Shown: one piece after another, positions 42,079 to 50,265 of the stretch
Layout of the letters: each line of letters starts with the position of its first letter
Numbering within the stretch: position 1 is the first letter of the stretch
Assembly (NCBI GenBank): GCA_017411805.1
Contig: JAFQPI010000020.1
Location: 1 to 64,000, forward strand
Source: Clostridia bacterium
GTDB lineage: Bacteria > Bacillota > Clostridia > Oscillospirales > CAG-272
Reading direction: 5' to 3'
Length of the DNA: 64,000 nucleotides
The notes under the pieces: generated by a model
What the model was told of the DNA's origin: nothing
What the model saw: only the letters and a program-made list of their open reading frames with translations
The model's database searches: none
Made by a program: the position numbers and the translations under genes

Positions 42079-42573
42079 TTAATAAGTGTATCCGCCGATA
42101 CCGCTGAAGCCGGCAAAACCGTAGCCTTCATCCTCACCGCCGTTGCGGTCATCGCTCTCGATTACCTCCTCTGCGATCTCCATCGAATTGGGCGAGAGCA
42201 TATATGTGGTCTCGGAAACGGGCTGGATCTGTCCGCCGATAGCGTATACAACGCCGGTCAGGAAGCAAACGAGATCGTGTGCGACCTCCTTGGTCGCGTT
42301 TTCCATATGAATGAGAACGGGATGGTTTGCCATGAGGGCATTTGCGATAGTCTGACCGTCTGCAAAAGTCGTCGGGCGGATAAGCTTCATCTGCACGGGT
42401 GCGGACTGTGCCATTCCGAAAGAGGGTCTTGCGGGTGCCGCAGGCTTTTCGTGCGCGGGCTTTTCCTCAGCCGCGGGAGCTGCGTAATCATCTTCCTGTC
42501 CGTAGTATGCGGGATCGTAATCGTCATCGCGAACCGACTTGTTCTGCTTGTTAAAAATATTAAGAGCTGCCAT
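42079..42573 (-). CDS. sepF: cell division protein SepF
   Basis: 164 residues. An N-terminal segment and an Ala/Pro-rich linker (about 1-70) lead to the SepF domain (about 72-150) with IRPTTFADGQTIANAL, MENATKEVAHDLVCFLTGVVYAIGG and TYMLSPNSMEI. SepF binds membrane and FtsZ and helps anchor the Z ring. The start at 42573 is chosen because GGAGGAACAAAA precedes it; an ATG 39 bases earlier has no ribosome site. The N-terminal membrane-binding helix is weak (MAALNIFNKQNK). Confidence 0.92.
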   Translation of the reverse strand: MAALNIFNKQNKSVRDDDYDPAYYGQEDDYAAPAAEEKPAHEKPAAPARPSFGMAQSAPVQMKLIRPTTFADGQTIANALMANHPVLIHMENATKEVAHDLVCFLTGVVYAIGGQIQPVSETTYMLSPNSMEIAEEVIESDDRNGGEDEGYGFAGFSGIGGYTY

Positions 42574-42608
42574 TTTTGTTCCTCCGTTTATTTTCGGTAA
42601 TTTATTTA

Positions 42609-43349
42609 TCAATTATTGTTTTTCAAATTCATTATGTCCGCCGTAGTTCTTCCGAAGACACTGCTTCCGAGGCGGACTATCGTTGCTCCCGCGGCAATAG
42701 CGGGACGAAAGCTTTCGCTCATTCCCATAGAAAATATGGGATCTGTATTATTATGGAGCGTATTTTTCCAGACGTCAACAGAGAGATCGTAGGTTTCCTT
42801 GAAATATTTATAATACTCCTTCGGGTCTCCGCACTTCGGAGCCATGGTCATAAAGCCGCAAAGCTCGATATGCCCAAAGCTTCCGAGCTCTGCGCAAAAC
42901 GCGCGCAGATCCTCCGGTAGGACTCCGCTCTTGGACTCCTCTCTGCCAATATTTATCTCAACAAGCACGCGGACCGTCATATTCCGCTTTGCCGCCTGCT
43001 TTTCAAGCTCCTCGGCAAGCGCGATCGACTCGAGAGAATGTATCAGCGAGACCTTATCTATGATCTGCTTTACCTTGTTGCGCTGAAGATGGCCGATAAA
43101 ATGTATCTCGACCCTGTGCTTCATTCCCTCGTAATGCTCAAGGAGAGTATCGGTGCGATTCTCGCCGATGACGTCGAGTCCTCGGTACTCGCAGAGCGCA
43201 TCAAGCTCGCCGCAATCGGCATATTTTGCCGCAACGACCAAGCGGACTCCCGCTCCTTCTCTTCCCAATTCGCGCTCAGCAGAGCGTATATCCTCAAGCG
43301 CGGTATCGTAACGCTCGAGAAGAGCCTTATATTTATTCTGTTCGCTCAT
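42609..43349 (-). CDS. YggS family pyridoxal phosphate homeostasis protein
   Basis: 246 residues. The PLP lysine lies in RLVVAAKYAD; other family segments are IGENRTDTLLEHY, EIHFIGHLQRNKVKQII, VLVEINIGREESKSG, GFMTMAPK and SMGMSESFRPAIAAGATIVRLGSSVFG. These PLP-binding barrels balance vitamin B6 and amino-acid pools. Start is the ATG at 43349 near GGAAAGG; an upstream TTG is less likely. It opens two bases before the end of the HlyD-like gene and leads into sepF, the classical ylmE-ylmF order. Confidence 0.93.
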   Translation of the reverse strand: MSEQNKYKALLERYDTALEDIRSAERELGREGAGVRLVVAAKYADCGELDALCEYRGLDVIGENRTDTLLEHYEGMKHRVEIHFIGHLQRNKVKQIIDKVSLIHSLESIALAEELEKQAAKRNMTVRVLVEINIGREESKSGVLPEDLRAFCAELGSFGHIELCGFMTMAPKCGDPKEYYKYFKETYDLSVDVWKNTLHNNTDPIFSMGMSESFRPAIAAGATIVRLGSSVFGRTTADIMNLKNNN

Positions 43350-43350
43350 A

Positions 43351-44877
43351 TCAGTCAAGTGCCTTTCCGTGATAAAGATCCTTGCCCGTGAGTATCACTT
43401 GCTCAAGATCGTCAAGGTGGTAAAAATACCTCAGCGTGCGTCCCATAGGCACGGGGATTCCGCCGTTATCATATATCTTCTTCTCCCATCCGCGCTCCTC
43501 GGCAAGAGCATGGAGAGATGCGTAATCATCAAATTTTCCGTAGTCGGAGAAGCCGAGTGAAGTATAAGTCAGCGGCTTTCCGGGCTCGGCGTCGGCATAA
43601 TCCGCGGCGATAACGTATCCGTTTCCCTCGTAGATCACCTCGATACGCCTGAAAAGAACGTATCCGCCGTTCAGCGTATAAACTCCCGTCATTCCGTCAT
43701 AGTATCGCAGAGCCGTCAGCGGAATGCGGTATCCGTTGTAGCGGGCAAGCTCAACGCTCACGTCCTGAACACGAAGATAGTTGAAATCTACCGGCATTTC
43801 CTTTGTGGAAAATACCAAAAGAGCCTCCGAGCGATCGCCGTCTCCGTCGTGGTCGTCAAAATCGAGCGCAAGCCTCTCAAGAGTCATTTCAAGCTCTCTC
43901 GCGCCGTTATCGTAAAAAATGACGTTGTAGTTCTCGCCCACGGCAAAGCCCACGGCATCCGATGAAGAAAAGGGAATGCAAAGATACCATTTCGGATCGT
44001 CGAGCATTTTTCCGACGGCACCGCTTACGTCCCCCGGCTCAGATAAGATCAGTTCGGAAAAACCGCCAACCGTTATATCCTTGAGCAAGGAGGGATCAAA
44101 AGCCGCCTCGTATCCGTCGCAATCGCGGAAGAAATAGCCAACGCTTTCCGAAATAACGCTGCCTGTCTTTTTTCCGTAAGCCGCGATCAGAGTGCTTCTC
44201 TCCGCCTCGAGCGCAGTTATCCGATCCTTAGCCGCTTCCGCTCCCGTCTCAAGAAGATTGATCCTGTTGAGAGCGATGAGAAAGCTGTCCGAAAGTGCCG
44301 CGGCATCGCGGTATTCGCCGCGCGCGATGAGCTTCATTATCTCACCGTAATGCGAATTGGCGTCCGAAAGTGCCTCGGGAAGTCCCGTCTGAATGACCCC
44401 GGTGCCCATGCTCGCCCTGATCAGCGAAAGCTCACGGTCGATATTCTCAATACGAAGCTTGACATCGTCCGAGATCGAAGCATAGATATCGCAAACAGTC
44501 TCACCGATTCCAACTCTTGCGCCGTCATCGAGCTTATAATCCGGTGTACCGGGGTTGTTGTCAAAAATCAGCTTTTCGCTTCGGAAAATATATCCCGATC
44601 CGCGGCGATATTCGCTCTCGGTGACGTCATATGCGGGAACTGTAGTCACGTCCGACCACAAGCTATCGTATAGATGATAACCAAAATAAACCACGAGCCC
44701 TACCGAGGCAAACGCAACAGCCAATGCCAGAATAGCCGAGAAAAGATATGAAAAATCAAATCCTATACGCTTTCCACCCGTCTTTTCTTCGCGTTCGCTC
44801 TCGGCATTATTCAATTTTGCAAGATTCGAGAGCCGAAGCTCGGCGAGTTGATTCTTATCTTTTCCGTTTTTTTTCAT
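43351..44877 (-). CDS. HlyD-like membrane fusion-type protein
   Basis: 508 residues. A Lys/Asn-rich cytoplasmic start, a single membrane segment (SYLFSAILALAVAFASVGLVV region, about 46-70), then an outer region with barrel-like halves around a helical hairpin (about 150-260, ENIDRELSLIRASMGTG and AAKDRITALEAERSTL). That layout resembles HlyD-type adaptors, but no transporter is next to it. The start at 44877 avoids overlap with miaA and lacks a strong ribosome site; an ATG at 44934 is an alternative. It is encoded just before the division cluster, where similar proteins occur in other Clostridia to my knowledge. Confidence 0.65.
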   Translation of the reverse strand: MKKNGKDKNQLAELRLSNLAKLNNAESEREEKTGGKRIGFDFSYLFSAILALAVAFASVGLVVYFGYHLYDSLWSDVTTVPAYDVTESEYRRGSGYIFRSEKLIFDNNPGTPDYKLDDGARVGIGETVCDIYASISDDVKLRIENIDRELSLIRASMGTGVIQTGLPEALSDANSHYGEIMKLIARGEYRDAAALSDSFLIALNRINLLETGAEAAKDRITALEAERSTLIAAYGKKTGSVISESVGYFFRDCDGYEAAFDPSLLKDITVGGFSELILSEPGDVSGAVGKMLDDPKWYLCIPFSSSDAVGFAVGENYNVIFYDNGARELEMTLERLALDFDDHDGDGDRSEALLVFSTKEMPVDFNYLRVQDVSVELARYNGYRIPLTALRYYDGMTGVYTLNGGYVLFRRIEVIYEGNGYVIAADYADAEPGKPLTYTSLGFSDYGKFDDYASLHALAEERGWEKKIYDNGGIPVPMGRTLRYFYHLDDLEQVILTGKDLYHGKALD

Positions 44878-44893
44878 AAATAAACCGTTTGTT

Positions 44894-45829
44894 TTAGTTT
44901 TTGATCCACTCGCGGACTCTCGCCGCGAGGGCATCCGTCGGATCGGGCATCGAATCCGTCAGCCCGACCGTTTCAATATAATTCTTCGCCGAAAACCAGG
45001 TGACCTGCCTTTTGGCATATTTGCGTGTCGCAATGCAAAGCCTCTCGCGGGCTTCGGAGATATCCACCTCACCGCGAACGCAGCCAAGCATCTCCTTATA
45101 TCCGATCGCCTGCGCGGCAGTCGGATTCTTCTCGAAAATGCCCATATCGAGCAGCTTTTTCGTCTCGTCGAGCAGACCCGCGGCGATCATCTCGTCGCAT
45201 CGCTTCTCGATACGCGCGTACCTCTCATCCATATCGGTACGGCGAAGCTCAAAGGCAAGAAAATCGTATTTTGCGGGCGACGGAATGGCGTCAAGCTCGC
45301 TCTTTTTTCTGCCCGTGGTCTCATATATCTCAAGCGCGCGGATAACGCGGCGGACGTTGTTTTCGTGGATCTTTTCCGCGCTCTCGGGGTCGACCTCGCG
45401 GAGTCTCTCGTGAAGCGCGTGTGCTCCAAACTCCTCGGCTTCCGCGGCAATACGCTCGCGAACGTCGCTTCTGCCGCCGCATTCGTCAAAGGGACGCTCA
45501 AAAAGCAGGGTGTCGAGGTAAAGCCCCGTGCCTCCGCAGATGACGGGAAGTTTTCCGCGCGAAATTATGTCCTTTATCGCGCGTTCGGCATCCTCGCAAT
45601 ACTCGGCGCAGGAATACGAGCGGAAGGGATCGACGAAATCCACCATATGATGTGGAACTCGCGCCTGCTCCTCGGGCGTCGGCTTAGCGGTTCCGATGTC
45701 CATCACGCGATAGATCTGCATCGAGTCACAGCATACTATCTCGCCGCCGAGAATCTCGGCAAGCCTTATCGCAAGGCTCGTCTTTCCCGATGCAGTATGA
45801 CCCGCAACGGCAATTATCCTGTTTTTCAT
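44894..45829 (-). CDS. miaA: tRNA dimethylallyltransferase
   Basis: 311 residues, the usual size. P-loop GHTASGKTS at 10-18, then CCDSMQIYRVMDIGTAKPT, VPHHMVDFVDP, ICGGTGLYLDTLLF and RKYAKRQVTWF. It adds the isopentenyl group to A37 of tRNAs reading UNN codons. Its first base overlaps the last base of the unknown gene upstream, and its end lies 16 bases before the HlyD-like start, so the three appear to be one transcript. Confidence 0.96.
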   Translation of the reverse strand: MKNRIIAVAGHTASGKTSLAIRLAEILGGEIVCCDSMQIYRVMDIGTAKPTPEEQARVPHHMVDFVDPFRSYSCAEYCEDAERAIKDIISRGKLPVICGGTGLYLDTLLFERPFDECGGRSDVRERIAAEAEEFGAHALHERLREVDPESAEKIHENNVRRVIRALEIYETTGRKKSELDAIPSPAKYDFLAFELRRTDMDERYARIEKRCDEMIAAGLLDETKKLLDMGIFEKNPTAAQAIGYKEMLGCVRGEVDISEARERLCIATRKYAKRQVTWFSAKNYIETVGLTDSMPDPTDALAARVREWIKN

Positions 45830-46827
45830 TATTTTTTGATCGGCATATTTGCCGCAACCGAAAAATCATCGGGATAGAGACGTTCTCTGCCTCCGATCCT
45901 CTTCTTCGGCATTGAGACAAGCTCTGTCGGAACGTATGGACCGTAGGGCTCCTCGAAATATGCGCAACCCTCGCCGATCAGCTCGCCCTTTTCGGCGCAA
46001 TCGGGAATCAGCGAGAAATAGGGCTCTCCGAATGTGCAGGCAACTCCGAGCTCAAGCGGAACGCCCTGCCACCACCAGGAGACCACGCCGCTCTCGCCGC
46101 GGCTGATCTGTCCGAAAAATCCTCCGGTCAAAACAGTCAGGGATTTAAGCAGCCGCCTCATGGCAAATTTCCATTCCTCGATCTCGTAAAGCGCATCGGG
46201 CATACGTATCGAGATTCGATTCGTACGCAGTCCCTCGCGCTTGACCTCTGCGCGCTCACAATCGCCCACGTGAACGTGAGTCACGGGTCTTTGCGCGTAC
46301 CAGACGGGCGCAGGCGTGTTTTCCAAGAATTCAATAAACTCCGATCTGTCCGAATACTCGCGATCGGGAGGCATCTTCTCTCCGAATTTTGAGGGAAGTG
46401 CCGCGGGAAGCTCACGCTCGAGGAGCGCTACGATCTCGCCGTAAAGCTCACGGAAGGATTTTCCGTCGAACCATACCGAAAGCGTCAGCATCGGGGTGTA
46501 TTCGTTGAGCGCGGGCGGAATGAGCTTTTCGGTGCAAAAGACCGTCTCCTCACCGCTCATCTCAAGTGCCCCCTCAAGGGCATCCGCCGCCTTCAGAGCG
46601 AATTTTTTCGCATATCCGAGCGCACTCTCGCCCTCGAAATCCGAAAGGCTGAACGCGGTCAGGTACTTGATTCCTCCGACCGAAAGCAGTATATTCGCGG
46701 GGATCTCATCAAAGCTCACCTCTCGCTTTTCGATAAGCTCAAGGCGGCAGTCATTTATCTTCGGCAGTCTCCATTCATCATCGGGAGAAAGCTTCGACCA
46801 TATCTTAAAATCAATAGTTTGGCTCAT
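45829..46827 (-). CDS. conserved-looking hypothetical protein
   Basis: 332 residues, soluble and without signal or membrane segments. Noticeable pieces are IPANILLSVGGIKYLTAF, THVHVGDC and SWWWQGVPLELGVACTFGEP near 240-265, followed by YFEEPYGPYVPTELV. I do not recognise a family. One-base overlap with miaA indicates tight coupling. The composition matches the conserved operon genes, so it belongs to the host chromosome and is not part of the AT-rich island next to it. Confidence 0.7.
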   Translation of the reverse strand: MSQTIDFKIWSKLSPDDEWRLPKINDCRLELIEKREVSFDEIPANILLSVGGIKYLTAFSLSDFEGESALGYAKKFALKAADALEGALEMSGEETVFCTEKLIPPALNEYTPMLTLSVWFDGKSFRELYGEIVALLERELPAALPSKFGEKMPPDREYSDRSEFIEFLENTPAPVWYAQRPVTHVHVGDCERAEVKREGLRTNRISIRMPDALYEIEEWKFAMRRLLKSLTVLTGGFFGQISRGESGVVSWWWQGVPLELGVACTFGEPYFSLIPDCAEKGELIGEGCAYFEEPYGPYVPTELVSMPKKRIGGRERLYPDDFSVAANMPIKK

Positions 46828-46860
46828 TTTTATTCCTTACTCTTTACATTCTCTGACCGA

Positions 46861-47076
46861 TCAATCAGTACCTATGTTATCCCAATCTATATCGTCAGAG
46901 TCAATATATCCGCTGTTCTCGGCATCCTTGATTCTCTTCGCTTCCTCGGCGGTCACCTTGGTAAAATCGGGATCCCAAGCCAAAACCAGTTTCTTGATAA
47001 ACTCATAAGCAAACGCCTTGTCTTCTTCGGGCAAAACGTCCATTAAGCGAGCAGCTTCAATTACAATATCCGACAT
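46861..47076 (-). CDS. probable antitoxin of a RelE-type pair
   Basis: 71 residues beginning MSDIVIEAARLMDVLPEEDK, preceded by AAGGAGG at 7-8 bases, which rejects an upstream in-frame start. An N-terminal helical part is followed by an acidic tail (AEEAKRIKDAENSGYIDSDD) of the kind that wraps a toxin. It lies 13 bases after the toxin gene, so the order is toxin first. The DNA-binding type is not evident. Confidence 0.65.
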   Translation of the reverse strand: MSDIVIEAARLMDVLPEEDKAFAYEFIKKLVLAWDPDFTKVTAEEAKRIKDAENSGYIDSDDIDWDNIGTD

Positions 47077-47089
47077 AATAGGCACCTCC

Positions 47090-47359
47090 TTATTTATATA
47101 TATCTCCGCGATTGCCGATGTCAATCACAAAAATTATCTCTACGGTTTGTTCGTTTTCGTGTCTGTATATTATTCTCCAAGAACCGACTCTGAGCCTCTT
47201 TCTTCCATCGTTATAACCTTGCATAGGTTTTATGTCTCCGACAGGAGGCTTAAGTGCAAGACCCGCAACAGCATCACGAATTCTTTGAATAGATTTCTTA
47301 TCGAGTTTGGATAAGAACTTCAGCGCGTCTTTTGAGTACTTTATATTTATCCCATTCAT
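47090..47359 (-). CDS. RelE/ParE-superfamily toxin
   Basis: 89 residues starting MNGINIKYSKDALKFLSKLD, with AGAGAGG upstream. Family marks are DKKSIQRIRDAVAGL, the LKPPVGDIKPMQGYNDGRKRLRVGSWRIIYR core and the C-terminal VEIIFVIDIGNRGDIY strand. RelE toxins usually cut mRNA on the ribosome, whereas ParE types hit gyrase; the basic RLRVGSWRIIYR core favours the RelE type. It is followed by the antitoxin and preceded by a zincin-like gene. Confidence 0.8.
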   Translation of the reverse strand: MNGINIKYSKDALKFLSKLDKKSIQRIRDAVAGLALKPPVGDIKPMQGYNDGRKRLRVGSWRIIYRHENEQTVEIIFVIDIGNRGDIYK

Positions 47360-47392
47360 TAGAAACCTCTCTGAACAATATTCAGTATCCAT

Positions 47393-48310
47393 TCATTCAA
47401 GAATCTTATCAATTTGTTCGATGTAAAAATCCGCAAACGATTGATTGCCGTCTTCAAATCTCTTTAATGCACTTAAGAATCGCTCTAAATATATAAACAT
47501 TTCCTTTTGCATACGATATTCTTCCGAAAGGCAAAAATCCGGAAAGCATTTTTGATTTATTTCCATAAACCTGATTTGAAACGCTCTGACAAAATACTCG
47601 TTGATAACGGCATATTCAGTGTTATAAAAGTGAGGTATTTTTCGGTGTTCTTTAAAAAAATCACTATACAAAACCAGTCTGTTCTTATGTTTCTCAACCG
47701 TATGATTAACAAAACAATGAGCGTATTCGTGTGCTAAACTTTTTGCGAAAGAAGCAATATCCCAATCGTATACTCCGTTTTTGTCACAATACGGCATACA
47801 GCGAACAGTATATGAAGTTTTCTTGCGATTTTCTTCGAGAGTAAATCCGTAATTTCCGGCAATCGGACTGATAATCAATTTGAAATCATCAGGCTTTTCT
47901 CGAAAGTAGTTTTCGATAAAACCAACCCACTTTTCCAAATCACAGGTATTAATATGATTCAATATTTCCTCGTAAAAGGAATGTTGACTTTGAAAGAAAG
48001 CTTCAAAGCAAGTGTTCTCGGCAAATGATTTTACTGCGATCCCCCATTCATAATACTCATTTTGAGCATCGGTCAATATAGCCTCAAGTCGAAAAATCGC
48101 CCGAAGGGGTTTGATGTGAAAGAATGAGTGCTTTGTGATGAGTTGCTGTGTTAGCAAAACTGCTTCATGATTTCTAAATCGCCCAAACCATTTTTCTATC
48201 GAATCAACATAGATCTTATTGTTCAAATACTGATAAGTCTTTTCTTGCCGATCTGCCAGATACAGCAGTACCTGAACGAGTTCAACCCGCGAAGAAATTT
48301 CAGCAAGCAT
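47393..48310 (-). CDS. putative zinc metalloprotease, DUF4932-like
   Basis: 305 residues. The centre holds a zincin helix, SLAHEYAHCFVNHTVEKH (HEYAH near 191-195), then a segment NTEYAVINEYFVRAFQIRF whose NEY Glu could be the third zinc ligand, as in DUF4932-type proteins. The N-terminal half is helical with no known domain; no signal peptide is seen, so it is cytoplasmic. DNA is AT-rich. It ends 33 bases before the toxin start and could share its transcript. Function unknown; a protease linked to toxin activation or defence is only an idea. Confidence 0.65.
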   Translation of the reverse strand: MLAEISSRVELVQVLLYLADRQEKTYQYLNNKIYVDSIEKWFGRFRNHEAVLLTQQLITKHSFFHIKPLRAIFRLEAILTDAQNEYYEWGIAVKSFAENTCFEAFFQSQHSFYEEILNHINTCDLEKWVGFIENYFREKPDDFKLIISPIAGNYGFTLEENRKKTSYTVRCMPYCDKNGVYDWDIASFAKSLAHEYAHCFVNHTVEKHKNRLVLYSDFFKEHRKIPHFYNTEYAVINEYFVRAFQIRFMEINQKCFPDFCLSEEYRMQKEMFIYLERFLSALKRFEDGNQSFADFYIEQIDKILE

Positions 48311-48394
48311 AATAAAACCTCACGCCAAATAATTACAAATCTATTCTTTTGCTTAATAAACATCATGTCTGCGATGCTGATGCTATATAAGATT

Positions 48395-48430
48395 TTACCG
48401 ATTGGTAAGATTGCGCAAACCAATCGGTAA
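48395..48430. terminator. hairpin after the yafQ-type gene
   Basis: TTACCGATTGGT, 12-base loop, ACCAATCGGTAA directly after the stop at 48434; on the minus strand AATCTTATAT follows. Confidence 0.6.
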
Positions 48431-48433
48431 CCA

Positions 48434-48709
48434 TCAAAATAAGTCGCTGTGCGTACCCGTTCGAGCCAAGAACAATATCAATTGATCTCCATCTATTTGA
48501 TATACGAGCAACCAATCCGGTTGGATGTGACATTCTCGATAACCGCCGTAATCACCGGTAAGCAAATGGTCGCGATATTTTGCTTCAAGTGTTTCACCGT
48601 TGGCAAGAGTAGTAATTACCTTCTTTATTTTATCAAGATCATAGCCACGTTTTTGCGCTAATTTTAAGTCTTTCTTGAATTGATTGGATGGGACAATCTC
48701 ATACTTCAC
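48434..48709 (-). CDS. YafQ-family mRNA interferase toxin
   Basis: 91 residues: MKYEIVPSNQFKKDLKLAQKRGYD, then LANGETLEAKYRDHLLTGDYGGYRECHIQPDWLLVYQID and a C-terminal LFLARTGTHSDLF. These match YafQ toxins, including His in RDH, HIQPDWLL and THSDLF. YafQ cleaves mRNA at ribosomes. Its start overlaps the DinJ gene end by 11 bases, so translation is coupled with the antitoxin made first. Confidence 0.92.
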   Translation of the reverse strand: MKYEIVPSNQFKKDLKLAQKRGYDLDKIKKVITTLANGETLEAKYRDHLLTGDYGGYRECHIQPDWLLVYQIDGDQLILFLARTGTHSDLF

Positions 48710-48980
48710 CTAAAATGTCCTCCATCATACTGTCTACATTGTCATATTTCTTGTATTTCTCGGGAGAACGGATTATTTCCTGTGCTTCTTTCATTGCTTC
48801 AAGGGTAATCTTGTTAGGAACTTCTCTGGTAATAGAAAACGGAATTCCACCCTCATAAAGCATTTGACGAAGAAAAATATTTACAGCAGTAGAAAGATCC
48901 ATTCCAAGATCAGCAAGCATTATCTGTGCTTTTGCTTTGGTTTCAGCATCAAGGCTGATGTTCGTAGATACTTTAGACAT
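48699..48980 (-). CDS. RelB/DinJ-family antitoxin
   Basis: 93 residues: an N-terminal ribbon-helix-helix (STNISLDAETKAKAQIMLAD, LGMDLSTAVNIFLRQML) and an acidic tail (YKKYDNVDSMMEDILGEV) that would bind the YafQ toxin. AAAGGAG precedes the ATG. It should repress its own promoter at 49003-49043. Confidence 0.92.
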   Translation of the reverse strand: MSKVSTNISLDAETKAKAQIMLADLGMDLSTAVNIFLRQMLYEGGIPFSITREVPNKITLEAMKEAQEIIRSPEKYKKYDNVDSMMEDILGEV

Positions 48981-49002
48981 AATATCAACTCCTTTCGATA
49001 AT

Positions 49003-49043
49003 AGTATATCATATCATATCCAACTTGTCAACATATTATGTTG
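49003..49043 (-). promoter_or_regulatory. promoter and likely operator of the dinJ-yafQ pair
   Basis: On the minus strand TTGACA (49031-49026), 17 bases, TATACT (49008-49003). The palindrome CAACATATTATGTTG (49029-49043) overlaps the -35 box, and ATATGAT repeats fill the spacer. Both are good candidates for autoregulation by the ribbon-helix-helix antitoxin. Confidence 0.75.
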
Positions 49044-49090
49044 TAATTTTTACACAAATCATATATTTATGCGCGTTTTATGTTTGATTT

Positions 49091-50170
49091 TCAATATATA
49101 AACATCGCGTCGCCGAAGGAGAAGAATCTGTATTTTTCATCTACGGCAGTCTTGTAGACCTCGAGCATCTTCTCTCGCTCGTAGAAAGCCGAGACGAGCA
49201 TCAGAAGCGTCGATTTGGGAAGGTGGAAATTCGTTATCAGCGCGTCGGTCGCCTTGAAGCGATAGCCGGGGTAAATGAAGATACCCGTGTCGCCGTCCCT
49301 CGGGTGGACGATCCCGTTCTCGTCCGAAACGCTTTCAAGAGTACGGCAAGAGGTCGTGCCGACGCATACTGTTCTTCCGCCCGCGGCGCGGCGGCTGTTG
49401 ATAATGCTTGCACTTTCCTCGCTTACCGAAATATATTCGGTGTGCATAACGTGCTCGCCGATGTTCTCCTCCTTGACGGGTCGGAAGGTTCCGAGTCCGA
49501 CGTGGAGCATTACGGGAACGACTGCAACGCCCTTCGCCTTGATGCGCTCAAGAAGCTCGGGAGTAAAATGCAATCCCGCAGTCGGAGCGGCGGCAGAGCC
49601 CTCGCGGCGTGCATATACTGTCTGGTAGCGGGACTTATCCTCGAGCTTCGCCGTGATGTAGGGAGGCAGGGGCATAACGCCTACTTCCGACAACATATCG
49701 TATACGTTTGCATAACAACTTTTGTCGTATCCGAGTCTGACGAGTCGGTTGCCCTCTTCAACGATGTCCTCGACGGTTGCCGTAAGAACGCCGTTTCCGA
49801 AGACCATTTTCATTCCGATGCGCGCGCGTTTTCCGGGCTTGACGAGAGTTTCCCAGAGGTCATCACCGCGCTGACGGAGCAGAAGAAGCTCGACCATAGC
49901 CTCGGGTCTGCCCTCGGCATGTCCGTAAAGACGGGCGGGAATGACCTTTGAATCGTTGATGACGAGCGTGTCGCCCTCGCGCAGATGATCGATTATATCG
50001 TAAAAATGCTTGTGCTCAAGCTTGCCGCTCTCGCGGTCAACGCAGAGCAGACGAGAGGAATCTCGGGGCTCGGCGGGGTGCTGAGCTATCTGCTCCTCGG
50101 GCAGAAAATAATCAAAATCCGACGTGCAAAGGCTCGTTTCGGGCTTTGCATTTATAATAACATCACTCAT
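49091..50170 (-). CDS. queA: S-adenosylmethionine:tRNA ribosyltransferase-isomerase
   Basis: 359 residues from the ATG at 50170; a longer open frame upstream lacks family sequence. Marks: FDYFLPEEQIAQHPAEPRDSSRLL, GDTLVINDSKVIPARLYG, ELLLLRQRGDDLWETLVKPG, AAPTAGLHFTPELL, ALITNFHLPKSTLLMLVSAF. It makes epoxyqueuosine in tRNA. No tgt, queG or queuosine precursor genes are nearby. It is divergent from dapA; between the two starts lie about 95 AT-rich bases with overlapping TATAAT-like sites. Confidence 0.96.
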   Translation of the reverse strand: MSDVIINAKPETSLCTSDFDYFLPEEQIAQHPAEPRDSSRLLCVDRESGKLEHKHFYDIIDHLREGDTLVINDSKVIPARLYGHAEGRPEAMVELLLLRQRGDDLWETLVKPGKRARIGMKMVFGNGVLTATVEDIVEEGNRLVRLGYDKSCYANVYDMLSEVGVMPLPPYITAKLEDKSRYQTVYARREGSAAAPTAGLHFTPELLERIKAKGVAVVPVMLHVGLGTFRPVKEENIGEHVMHTEYISVSEESASIINSRRAAGGRTVCVGTTSCRTLESVSDENGIVHPRDGDTGIFIYPGYRFKATDALITNFHLPKSTLLMLVSAFYEREKMLEVYKTAVDEKYRFFSFGDAMFIY

Positions 50171-50265
50171 TTTTAATCTCACATTAAGTATAATTAGCCT
50201 ATTATAATATATTATATAATAAATCTGCAAAAAAAGCAATAACAATTTTGAGAAAGGAGAGAATT

